NCBI GenBank assembly: GCA_964558465.1
Contig: CAZLEF010000022.1
Location: forward strand, 27,862-91,861
Reading direction: 5' to 3'
Length of the DNA: 64,000 nucleotides
Source: JACJYC01 sp964558465
Lineage (GTDB): Bacteria > Bacteroidota > Bacteroidia > Chitinophagales > Saprospiraceae
Shown here piece after piece: positions 36,101 through 43,930 of the stretch; position 1 is the stretch's first letter, and every line of letters begins with the position of its first letter. Below the pieces are notes generated by a model that saw only the letters and a list, made by a program, of their open reading frames with translations, did not search any database and was not told the origin of the DNA. A program made the translations under genes and the position numbers.

Positions 36101-36388
36101 AACTGCGGCGAAACTGCGGGCAATAAAACGCAAGTGGAAACCGGTGGCGACCCGGATCTCAGAATATTCCCCAATCCGGCAACTGACAGGCTGAACCTTG
36201 AGTTCGGGCAGGAACCCCTGGAGGTAGAGATGATCAATTCCACGGGCAGGCGGGTCGCCATCCGGCCGGCAGAAGGACAAACCCGCATGGAACTGGACCT
36301 TGGCGGATTGCCTGCCGGAGTTTATTGCATTCGTCTTAAGTATGCGAACCGGCTACCCATCGTGCAGAAGTTTATTATTTCGGAATAA
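33167..36388 (+). CDS. Secreted lysyl-endopeptidase-like serine protease with T9SS type A tail
   Basis: 1,073 residues. Signal peptide to HAQ; a propeptide-like region to about 225; then a trypsin-fold domain with His260 (TANHC), Asp319 (SSDFALLRL) and Ser398 (EGGSSGSG), laid out as in Lysobacter/Achromobacter lysyl endopeptidases. Four roughly 100-residue modules follow (about 478-870), each opening with C-I-x-x-A-G and a CNDNG-type motif and closing with GCQL...PGTCS, probably disulfide-bonded adhesive or binding modules. An HYR-like domain and the T9SS type A sorting signal (IFPNPATDRLNLEF...KFIISE) end the protein. Specificity is inferred, not shown. Confidence 0.9.
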   Translation: MKNNFYTFSTLHLFFLMFFLLSGPGSAVHAQISRGGAPRSFRTTLAGDIPAVVTPAVDLVKIRLEDEENDRTNSPIRFAIPFKVHYSLSNSGKWEELPGGDRIWRLRIHCPGAQSVNFLYDDFYMPEGGLFYIYSPDRSRILGAFGAHNNRPYSGFATAVLTGEEAILEYYEPVEHRGQGRIAVSQIAHGYRFFGEDGSEGLGDSGSCQVNVNCSPEGDNWQTEKRSVARIVVNGSSLCTGTLINNSAQDCTPYFLTANHCIEGSYDAVTNPNIPGFVFYWNYERPGCPNTGTPPDETTVGATVVANPSVGGNAAASSDFALLRLNSNPADVYSVHFAGFDASGQPGTGGVGIHHPAGDAKKIATHNITPTSVVSDHYWRVFWLQTANGWSVTEGGSSGSGLFNSNKKLIGQLFGGFAGGQPNCSNPANDEGDYGKLSWSWNNDGATDSRRRLRDWLDPVGGGSITVVNGQSSCIPLNCQLNNAGLSDITCNDNGTETPTDDYFTFTLNPTGDDLALTYTVSGANITPTTGAYGAPTTFTAPAGSAGGNNLNLTISDAFSQGCQLAVTVVAPGTCSAIVPCSISSAGLSNVQCHNNGTTNNPADDYITFRLLVSGINTSSTYKVLGPISGTNRGTYGVPKTFRTNSGTAGNGNVTITLQDLNDTGCTLQFVLTDPGVCSSAPPPCAITASGISGITCNDNGSPANASDDRIVFTLAPTGVSTGTSYTISGAALSPQTGVFGQSAIFTAAAGTAGSGNLNLVISDVSNPGCQLSVVVNDPGSCSAGGPVCSIAGANLSNVACQDNGTPSDPSDDFIGFSLNPTGSALSAGYTVSGAAITPSGGNYGGNTAFFTLPGTAGDGNLNLLISDNNQAGCQLSVLVTDPGTCSDFSGPDCSVQAAGCQNTTINIGANDAAVLNLQSLVVSPDPSCSYQVQLISPRSNVFTCGSLGVRSVTIRVTDNNGQAKTCSVLVTVADPAGNCGETAGNKTQVETGGDPDLRIFPNPATDRLNLEFGQEPLEVEMINSTGRRVAIRPAEGQTRMELDLGGLPAGVYCIRLKYANRLPIVQKFIISE

Positions 36389-36414
36389 CAGGATCTTTTT
36401 TACGCCAATGTTAA

Positions 36415-36462
36415 TTTAATGTAAATTTAATATTGATTTTATGTAAACTTTGTGTATATTTG
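36415..36462 (+). promoter_or_regulatory. Promoter with 11-bp phased direct repeats
   Basis: TTTAAT (36415), TTTAAT (36426) and TTTTAT (36437) recur at exact 11-bp intervals. TTG at 36433-36435 and TATATTTG at 36455-36462 form a good -33/-7 pair with a 19-bp spacer. One helical turn between repeats suggests binding of an OmpR/PhoB-class regulator. The coding start is 119 bp further on. Confidence 0.55.
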
Positions 36463-36580
36463 TCCACCTGGGATGTACTGACAAGGTCCAAAATTTGCTT
36501 TTTCTGAGGAGATAGCGGCGGTGGTCAGTCAAACAATGCCGGTTGTGCCGGTAAAGGGTTAACCTAAAAGCATTGTTGCG

Positions 36581-37513
36581 ATGAAGTGGACATTCATGAT
36601 TTTTCTGATCTTAAGCCATCTTGGCGGCCTGTACGGGCAAAATCCGGTCTCCTTCCTGGAGATCCCAACGGCCCGGTTCTCCGTTCGTCATCCCATTCCT
36701 GCGGCGGGCCGGCTTGTTTCGGCCAACCTTGTTCGCGGAATGTGGGTGGTGGAAGCTGCCCTGGAGGGCCGGGAAGGCGCCTTTATCCTGGACACCGGGG
36801 CGCCAATGCTCGCGATCAACAGGGTCCCTCAATCCCCGGGGGATTTGACAGCTTCCGGATTCAACGGCCAGGTGAATGTTGGCGCTACCCAGGTGAGCAA
36901 CTTCAATTGGTCGGGGATCCATTTGTCGGAATTCACGGCATTGGAATTGGATATTTCCCATATGGAGGAATCCTTCGAAATGGATTTGATGGGTTTGATC
37001 GGCTATGACGTGATCAGGGGATACGAAATTTATTTTGATTATGCTTCCAGCCAGATCCAGGTTCTGGAGGCGGGCGCCAATTCGCTTCACAAATATTTTG
37101 AGCCGGTTGCAACCATTTCCATGACGTTAAACCACCACCTGCCGGTTATTTACCTTGAAATTGAAGGCAAGCGGTTCGCATTTGGAATCGACACCGGCGC
37201 GGGCGCCAACCTGCTGGACAAGGACGTTTTTGAAAAACTGCCGGCTTCCGCGATCCTGGAAGAATCCGTTGAAACCCTGCAAGGGCTGAATCACGGGTTG
37301 AACGAACATAAAACGGTTGTTATCCGGGAGGCTTTTCTGCAAAAAGAAAAAGCCGCGGATATCCGCTTTTCGCAGACCGATTTATCCCAACTGGAAGCCT
37401 TTTCCGGCCTGCAACTGGATGGTTTGCTCGGATTTCCGTTTTTAAAAAATTTTAAATTCTCCATCAATTACCCGAAAAAGAAACTCTACATATGGGGATC
37501 CGGTGATTTTTGA
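36581..37513 (+). CDS. Secreted retropepsin-like aspartyl protease, two catalytic halves in one chain
   Basis: 310 residues: signal peptide to LYGQ, then two related halves each with a DTG motif, ILDTGAPM at Asp71 and GIDTGAGAN at Asp204. Each half has a downstream hydrophobic-Gly motif (GLIGYDVI and GLLGFPFL) as in retroviral-type proteases. Two half-active sites in one chain would fold as a pseudo-dimer. Families of this kind in Bacteroidota are annotated as aspartyl protease; no substrate is known. The promoter just upstream carries 11-bp phased repeats. Confidence 0.87.
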   Translation: MKWTFMIFLILSHLGGLYGQNPVSFLEIPTARFSVRHPIPAAGRLVSANLVRGMWVVEAALEGREGAFILDTGAPMLAINRVPQSPGDLTASGFNGQVNVGATQVSNFNWSGIHLSEFTALELDISHMEESFEMDLMGLIGYDVIRGYEIYFDYASSQIQVLEAGANSLHKYFEPVATISMTLNHHLPVIYLEIEGKRFAFGIDTGAGANLLDKDVFEKLPASAILEESVETLQGLNHGLNEHKTVVIREAFLQKEKAADIRFSQTDLSQLEAFSGLQLDGLLGFPFLKNFKFSINYPKKKLYIWGSGDF

Positions 37514-37662
37514 AGGGAAACGGCTCCTCTCTCAAAAATCATTTTACTTTCGATTAACATTTCGCTATTCTGTGAAATTTCTGACCCTGCAAAGGGATCA
37601 GACTTGTTTTAATTACCTCTCCTCCTTAATCTAAAGAATTGGTTGTCATCGATTTGTGATGA

Positions 37663-37718
37663 TTTACAAAAACTTAACAGGGTTTTAATACCCAGTTTAT
37701 CTTGCTGAAGTAATCTTG
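37663..37718 (+). promoter_or_regulatory. Pho-box-like array of 11-bp spaced hexamers ahead of a -7 element
   Basis: TTTACA (37663-37668), TTAACA (37674-37679), TTAATA (37685-37690) and TTTATC (37696-37701) are each separated by exactly 5 bp. This is the TTWAYA-N5 layout of PhoP/PhoB boxes. Nine bp on is TAATCTTG (37711-37718), one mismatch from TAnnTTTG. The array would thus cover the -33 position, as at activator-dependent promoters. It controls the 37755/40885 pair. Confidence 0.6.
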
Positions 37719-37754
37719 CGGCGGATTTGAGAATTTAAATCAAACAATCGCACT

Positions 37755-40700
37755 ATGCATCGCAAGATCTACCTGCTTTTATTCGCTCTGCTCCTGGTAG
37801 CCGGATTCCTGCCGGCGCAAATCTCCATCACTGACGCCGACCTTGGAAGCGGCACGTACAACTGGACCAAAAACAATGTTTACCTGTTAGATGGCTTGGT
37901 ATTCCTCGAAGAAGGCGGAGTGCTCAATATCGAGGCGGGTACGGTTATCAAGTTCACTCCGCGTGCGGATGTGGGTAATCCTTCTGCGCTGATCATTGCC
38001 CGCGGCGCCAGGATTTTTGCCAATGGTACCGCTCAAGAACCTATCATTTTTACGGCTGAAGCTGATGATGTGAACATTCCGGACGATCTCGGGCCTGCGG
38101 ATAACGCACTTTGGGGCGGTCTGGCCTTGTTGGGCAAAGGCATCACCCAGAAAAACGGCAACGCGGAATCGGTGGTAGAAGGTATTCCGACCTCTGAAAC
38201 CCGCGGTTTGTATGGTGGTACCGATAATGCCGACAACTCCGGTATTTTGCGTTACGTTTCTATCCGACATGGCGGCCGCCAATTGGTTTCCGGCAGTGAA
38301 TTGAATGGTTTGACCCTGGGCGCTGTCGGCAGCGGCACCACCCTGGAATACATTGAGGTATATGCCAACTCCGACGACGGCATTGAGTTTTTTGGCGGCG
38401 CGCCGAACCTGAAATATGCAGTCGTTGCTTTTGCAGAAGACGATTCCTATGACTGGGACGAAGTATACACGGGCAAAGGCCAGTTCTGGTTCTCCATCCA
38501 GCGTCCGGATATTGCAGACGCAGGCGGCGAACTTGACGGTACGACGCCGGACGACGTAACGCCTTATTCCAATCCAACGGTTTATAACTGGACACATATC
38601 GGTTCGGGGGCTGGCGCTGCGGCTTCCAACCCGGTCGGCTTGTTGTTCCGTGCAGGTACAGCCGGTACGGTAGCCAACAGCATCGTGACCGAAATGAAAA
38701 ACAAGGCCATTGAGGTGCAGGATAAAAACACCGGCGCCAACGACGCCCACCAAAAACTGCTCTCCGGCGAATTGAAGATCCTGTCTAACGTATTCTGGGC
38801 CAACGGCGCCAATACAACCATCGACGGCGGCTCAACGGGGATTATTCGGATCACTTCCGGCCAGCCGACACAGGACGACCCGGATGCATCCGACCTGACC
38901 GCCCACCTCGTCGGGAACGGCAGCGCCATTGCCAACCCTGGCCTGCGCAGTGTCAGCCGCGCTCAGGACAATGGCCTCGACCCACGTCCGGCCGGCACAG
39001 GCGCAGCTTATGCCGAAGGTCTGTTTAATTATCCAGCCGATCCGTTTTTTACGGAAGTACATTACCGGGGCGCCTTCAGCGCTGAACTGGAAGATTTCTG
39101 GATTGCAGGCTGGACCACCCTGGCCCGAAACGGCCACCTCACCCCAACAACAACCGAAGTGGTTGCCTGTAACACGGCCGCTACGGAAACGGTGAACATT
39201 ACGGATGCAAGCATCAACCCGGGAGACAATATTCTTTGGACCAATGATAAAATTTACCTGCTCGACGGCCTTGTATTTGTTGAGGAAGGCGCCAAACTGA
39301 CGATCGAGCCGGGTACGGTTGTGAAATTCACCCCTCGTGCAGACGTAGGAAATCCATCTGCTTTGATCACCGCCCGCGGCGCAAAACTCATCGCCGAAGG
39401 CACCGCAACATGCCCCATCACCTTTACGGCAGAAGCCGACGATGTAAATGATCCGCTCGACCTGGGCCCGGCCGACAACGCCCTTTGGGGTGGGGTAGCC
39501 CTGCTCGGCAAAGGCATCACCCAGAAAAACGGCAACGCGGAATCGGTGGTAGAAGGTATTCCGACCTCTGAAACCCGCGGTTTATACGGCGGTACCGATA
39601 ATGCCGACAACTCCGGTATTTTGCGTTACGTTTCTATCCGCCATGGCGGTCGCCAGTTGGTTTCCGGCAGCGAATTGAATGGTTTGACCCTGGGCGCTGT
39701 GGGTAGCGGCACCACCCTGGAGTACATCGAGGTATACGCCAACTCCGACGACGGAATCGAATTTTTTGGCGGCGCGCCCAACCTGAAATATGCAATCGTC
39801 GCATTTACGGAGGACGATTCTTACGACTGGGATGAGGTCTACACCGGCAAAGGGCAGTTCTGGTTCTCTATCCAGCGTCCGGATATCGCGGATGCGGGCG
39901 GTGAACTCGACGGCACTACGCCTGATGACGTAACCCCTTATTCCAATCCAACGGTGTATAACTGGACACATATCGGCTCCGGCCCAGGCGCAGCAGCTTC
40001 CAACCCGGTCGGCTTGTTGTTCCGTGCAGGTACAGCCGGTACGGTAGCCAACAGCATCGTGACCGAAATGAAAAACAAGGCCATCGAAGTACAGGATAAA
40101 AACACCGGCGCCAATGACGCGCACCAGAAATTGGTAAACGGTGAACTGAAGATCCTGTCCAATGTATTTTGGGCCAACGGCGCCAATACAACCATCGACG
40201 GCGGCTCAACGGGTATCATCCGGATCACTTCCGGCCAGCCTACCCAGGACGACCCGGACGCTTCCGACCTGGCCGCCCACCTGATCGCTAACGGCAGTAC
40301 GGTGACCGATCCTGAGATCAGTCGGATCAGCCGGGAGCAGAATGAATTGCTTGACCCGCGCCCTAGCTTTGAAGGTGCTGCATATGCCGGTACGCTGGCC
40401 AATTATCCAAATGATCCGTTTTTTACGCAGGTGGATTTCCGCGGAGCCTTTAGCGCTGATACAACCCTGTTCTGGGCAAAAGGCTGGTCGACTTTGGATA
40501 AAAACAACCACCTGGGCTTCAATATAGATACCAGGACGGAAAAATTGGACCGCAACCTGCTGGCCAATTTCAAGATCTTCCCGAACCCGGTTGCGGGTCA
40601 GGCAACTTTCACATTGGAGACTGAGTTTACGGAAGCCGGCGCCATCAGCATCTTTGCGATCGACGGACAATTGATGAAACACATTCAAATTCCTTCCAAA

Positions 40701-40805
40701 GGGTTGGTTCGCCAGGAGATGGACGGCCTGAAACCGGGAAGTTATATAATCAAATTTACAACACAAAGTGGGAAAGTCGCAGCGCGTTTATTGCTGGTTC
40801 AATAA
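37755..40805 (+). CDS. T9SS-secreted protein with two near-identical 458-residue repeats
   Basis: 1,016 residues. Signal peptide (to LPAQ), repeat 1 (about 22-475), repeat 2 (about 480-925), and a type A sorting domain (NLLANFKIFPNPVAGQATF...RLLLVQ). The repeats hold beta-helix-like motifs (VYLLDGLVFLEEGG, LNIEAGTVIKF, GGLALLGKG) and the conserved stretches YGGTDNADNSGILRYVSIRH and YEVYANSDDGIEFFGG-type rungs. DNA of the two repeats aligns with a 1,374-bp period and long identical runs. It is 79 bp ahead of a TonB receptor gene, so the pair probably work together at the outer membrane. Ligand unknown; phosphate-linked by promoter inference. Confidence 0.85.
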   Translation: MHRKIYLLLFALLLVAGFLPAQISITDADLGSGTYNWTKNNVYLLDGLVFLEEGGVLNIEAGTVIKFTPRADVGNPSALIIARGARIFANGTAQEPIIFTAEADDVNIPDDLGPADNALWGGLALLGKGITQKNGNAESVVEGIPTSETRGLYGGTDNADNSGILRYVSIRHGGRQLVSGSELNGLTLGAVGSGTTLEYIEVYANSDDGIEFFGGAPNLKYAVVAFAEDDSYDWDEVYTGKGQFWFSIQRPDIADAGGELDGTTPDDVTPYSNPTVYNWTHIGSGAGAAASNPVGLLFRAGTAGTVANSIVTEMKNKAIEVQDKNTGANDAHQKLLSGELKILSNVFWANGANTTIDGGSTGIIRITSGQPTQDDPDASDLTAHLVGNGSAIANPGLRSVSRAQDNGLDPRPAGTGAAYAEGLFNYPADPFFTEVHYRGAFSAELEDFWIAGWTTLARNGHLTPTTTEVVACNTAATETVNITDASINPGDNILWTNDKIYLLDGLVFVEEGAKLTIEPGTVVKFTPRADVGNPSALITARGAKLIAEGTATCPITFTAEADDVNDPLDLGPADNALWGGVALLGKGITQKNGNAESVVEGIPTSETRGLYGGTDNADNSGILRYVSIRHGGRQLVSGSELNGLTLGAVGSGTTLEYIEVYANSDDGIEFFGGAPNLKYAIVAFTEDDSYDWDEVYTGKGQFWFSIQRPDIADAGGELDGTTPDDVTPYSNPTVYNWTHIGSGPGAAASNPVGLLFRAGTAGTVANSIVTEMKNKAIEVQDKNTGANDAHQKLVNGELKILSNVFWANGANTTIDGGSTGIIRITSGQPTQDDPDASDLAAHLIANGSTVTDPEISRISREQNELLDPRPSFEGAAYAGTLANYPNDPFFTQVDFRGAFSADTTLFWAKGWSTLDKNNHLGFNIDTRTEKLDRNLLANFKIFPNPVAGQATFTLETEFTEAGAISIFAIDGQLMKHIQIPSKGLVRQEMDGLKPGSYIIKFTTQSGKVAARLLLVQ
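37860..40500 (+). repeat. Internal direct duplication, 1,374-bp period
   Basis: For example, GGCAAAGGCATCACCCAG occurs at 38133 and 39507. Flanking sequence through ACCTCTGAAACCCGCGGTTT is identical in both copies, and similarity covers nearly the full unit, while the ends diverge. The period equals 458 codons. Confidence 0.9.
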
Positions 40806-40884
40806 CACAAAATTCGATTGGTGAAACAAAGGGCAGGAGGTTCCGTTCGGGACCTTCTGCTTTGTCATTTTAATAATAAATTTT

Positions 40885-43815
40885 ATGAACACAAGACAAC
40901 TTTTTCGGGAAAACTTGTTTCTGGCAGCTTTTTTACTAATTTCAGTCATAAGTCTGAATGGGCAAAAAGGCGTATTGAAAGGGACTATCGTCGACAAAAC
41001 AACCGGGGAAGCCCTGATTGGCGCCACGGTAGCCTTGCTGAATGGGAATGAGGTTATTACGGGTACCGCCGCAGACCTGGATGGTACCTTTACCCTGGAT
41101 GTCGATCCGGGGGTTTACAATATCGAGGTAAGTTATACCTCCTATTCAAAACAAATCATTACCGGTGTTGAAATCAAGCCGAATGAAGCCAATATCCTCG
41201 ACGTCGGCCTTGGAGACGAAACCCAGGTACTGGAGCAAGTGGTGGTAACGGCCACAGCCATGAAAAATACAGAAGTGGCATTGCTGGCCTTACAACGCAA
41301 AGCCCTCTCCATACAGGAAGGGATGTCCTCTCAACAAATCGGCCGGACCGGCAGTTCCAATGCCGCCGACGCTATGCGGCAAATGACCGGAGCAGTTGTG
41401 GAAGGCGGCCGGTTTATTGTCATGCGCGGATTGGGCGACCGGTACTCCCTGTCACAACTGAACGGCATTACCCTTCCAAGTACCGACCCCTACCGGAACA
41501 GCACCAGCCTCGACCTCATCCCCTCCCAGATGATCGATAATATCATCACCACCAAAACGTTTACGCCGGAATTGCCGGGGAATTTTTCGGGAGGCCTGGT
41601 CAATATCAATACCAAGACGTTTCCGGACAAATTCAACCTGTACCTCAGCGTCGGTTCGGAATACAATACCCAGTCTTCCCTGATCGACAATTTTAACACC
41701 TTGCCGGAGGAGGGGAAAAACGACTGGTTGGGCCTTGACGACGGCAGTCGCGACCAACCGGCTTTGTTGCTGGATCCCAAGGTCCGGAACCAACTGTCTT
41801 CCAGCACCTACCTGACTGCCCGGACACCGGGCAATGAAGAAGTGACCAATATCTTCAATCAATCTTCCAAATCGCTCAGCAATAAATTTATACCCTTGCA
41901 GGCTGATTCGAAGCTGAATACCAGCGTCAATTTTTCATTGGGCAACCGGTTCAAATTCCTGGGTAACGACCTCGGGTTTACCATGGCTGTGAATTATGGC
42001 AATAATTACAACCACTACGACGACGGCCAGGTGAATACCTGGATCAATACCAGTTCTACAAACCTGTTCGATTACCAGGCGCTCCGGGAGTCCAGGAGCG
42101 TGCGAAATCCGAGCCTGGGCGCCTTGTTCAATTTGGCCTATAAACTTGGCGACAACCATGCGATTACCGGAAACGTCATTTTCAATAATGACGCTGAATT
42201 CATCGCCCGCAGGCAAAGCGGCCGTTTCGTGGGCCAGCTTTCCAACAGTTTGGCCGAATTTAACACCAACTCTCTTGAGTTCATCCAGCGCCAGGTGACC
42301 ACTTACCAGGTTGGCGGCAAACATGTATTCCCCCGCCTTGGAAAAACGGAGATTGAATGGCAGGCCGCCCGGACCAAATCCTTCCAGGACGAACCGGACC
42401 TGCGTTATTTTGCCTATGCCAAGGTGACGGAGAATGAAGAACCGGAATATGCCATCAACAACGCCGAATTCGCTTATCCCTACCACTTCTTCCGCTATCT
42501 GGAAGATCATCAAACCCAGGTCAAGGCGGATATCTCTATCCCGTTCCTGACCAGAGGCCTGGAAGGCAGCGGCAACAAAATTAAATTCGGAGGTTATTAC
42601 AGCACCGCCGACCGCAGTTTTGATGAGTACCGATATCAGTTGAACAATACCGGCGTACCCGCCGATCGCAGTTTCGGTTCTTTTAAAGGTGATCTGAACG
42701 CTTTCTGGGATTATCAAAATTTTGGTATCATCGACACCACTTATAAAACCGATGGAAGTATTCAGCGTTATGTGACGGGTTACCATTATATTAACCAGAT
42801 CAACGCGAAAAACTTTTATACCGGCGAACAAACCATCGCAGCCGGCTATTTGATGCTGGTCCAGAATCTGACAGACAAACTCAAGGCCATCGGCGGGGTG
42901 CGTGTAGAGACGACGGATATCAGCGTAGTCAGCCAGGATCCCAATACGCCGGAAGGCAAAATCGATCAAAGCGATTTGTTGTATTCCCTGAACCTGATCT
43001 ATAACCTGACTGAAAAATCAAGTCTGCGTGGCGCTGTAACCCGGACGCTCGCCCGCCCGAATATGCGCGAACTGGCGCCATTCGAACAATTTGATACCAA
43101 AAATGGCTTTTTCAACGTCGGCAACCCGAACCTGACCCGCACCCTGATCAATAACTACGATCTGCGCTATGAGTTGTACCCGCGTTCCGGCGAGTTGATT
43201 GCACTGAGTGTTTTTTATAAATCTTTCCAGGATCCGATCATCCGGGCGTTCAACCCCAGGGCAACTATCCCGGAATTGTCGTATATCAATGTGGACGAAG
43301 CTGAAGTGTACGGCGTTGAACTGGAGTTGCGCAAAAACCTGAGTTTCATCGCTCCGTCGCTGGAACACTTTAATTTCAGCGCCAACCTGGCCTTGATCCA
43401 GTCTTCCTACCCGATCCCGGCCGATGAATTGGCCAATCACCAATCGATCGATCCTTCTTACGACCAGACCGAACGGCCTTTCCAGGGGCAGGCGCCTTTT
43501 GTGGTGAACGGCATTCTTTCGTACATCAATCCGGAAAAAGGCTGGGAGTCTTCCATTTCCTACAACCTTTCCGGCGCCAAACTGTACAGCATCGCATTGT
43601 TTGGCACCCCCGATGTTTACGAAGCGGAGTTCCCACTGATGAATTTCAAAATGAGCAAACGGTTTGCCGGCCGTTACCAGGTGAGTTTTACAGCCCGGAA
43701 CATCCTCAATCCGATGAACAAAAAGACGCAGGAATACCGCGGAACAGAATACATTGCGGAATCGTATAAACTGGGGTCTTCACTGGGGTTGAGCCTGGCT
43801 TATATTATTAAATAA
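40885..43815 (+). CDS. TonB-dependent outer-membrane receptor with carboxypeptidase-regulatory-like domain
   Basis: 976 residues: signal peptide to LNGQ; CarboxypepD-reg-like domain (GVLKGTIVDKTTGEALIGATV, residues 30-115); plug domain (QVVVTATAMKN, FIVMRGLGDRYSLSQLNGI, residues 120-240); then a beta-barrel to a terminal strand GLSLAYIIK. There is no SusD-like partner; the partner upstream is the duplicated secreted protein. This is a non-SUS receptor for energy-dependent uptake. The substrate is not evident; the Pho-box-like promoter hints at phosphorus compounds. Confidence 0.92.
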   Translation: MNTRQLFRENLFLAAFLLISVISLNGQKGVLKGTIVDKTTGEALIGATVALLNGNEVITGTAADLDGTFTLDVDPGVYNIEVSYTSYSKQIITGVEIKPNEANILDVGLGDETQVLEQVVVTATAMKNTEVALLALQRKALSIQEGMSSQQIGRTGSSNAADAMRQMTGAVVEGGRFIVMRGLGDRYSLSQLNGITLPSTDPYRNSTSLDLIPSQMIDNIITTKTFTPELPGNFSGGLVNINTKTFPDKFNLYLSVGSEYNTQSSLIDNFNTLPEEGKNDWLGLDDGSRDQPALLLDPKVRNQLSSSTYLTARTPGNEEVTNIFNQSSKSLSNKFIPLQADSKLNTSVNFSLGNRFKFLGNDLGFTMAVNYGNNYNHYDDGQVNTWINTSSTNLFDYQALRESRSVRNPSLGALFNLAYKLGDNHAITGNVIFNNDAEFIARRQSGRFVGQLSNSLAEFNTNSLEFIQRQVTTYQVGGKHVFPRLGKTEIEWQAARTKSFQDEPDLRYFAYAKVTENEEPEYAINNAEFAYPYHFFRYLEDHQTQVKADISIPFLTRGLEGSGNKIKFGGYYSTADRSFDEYRYQLNNTGVPADRSFGSFKGDLNAFWDYQNFGIIDTTYKTDGSIQRYVTGYHYINQINAKNFYTGEQTIAAGYLMLVQNLTDKLKAIGGVRVETTDISVVSQDPNTPEGKIDQSDLLYSLNLIYNLTEKSSLRGAVTRTLARPNMRELAPFEQFDTKNGFFNVGNPNLTRTLINNYDLRYELYPRSGELIALSVFYKSFQDPIIRAFNPRATIPELSYINVDEAEVYGVELELRKNLSFIAPSLEHFNFSANLALIQSSYPIPADELANHQSIDPSYDQTERPFQGQAPFVVNGILSYINPEKGWESSISYNLSGAKLYSIALFGTPDVYEAEFPLMNFKMSKRFAGRYQVSFTARNILNPMNKKTQEYRGTEYIAESYKLGSSLGLSLAYIIK

Positions 43816-43930
43816 CGTTGTGAGTTTTGGATAGATATTCGTTTCAATTGGCGGGTAGTAATTTTAACCGCAAAACCGCTCTTCGGTTCGAAAGCTGTAA
43901 GGTAATCGTGTTAAGCGCCTTTACAGAAAA

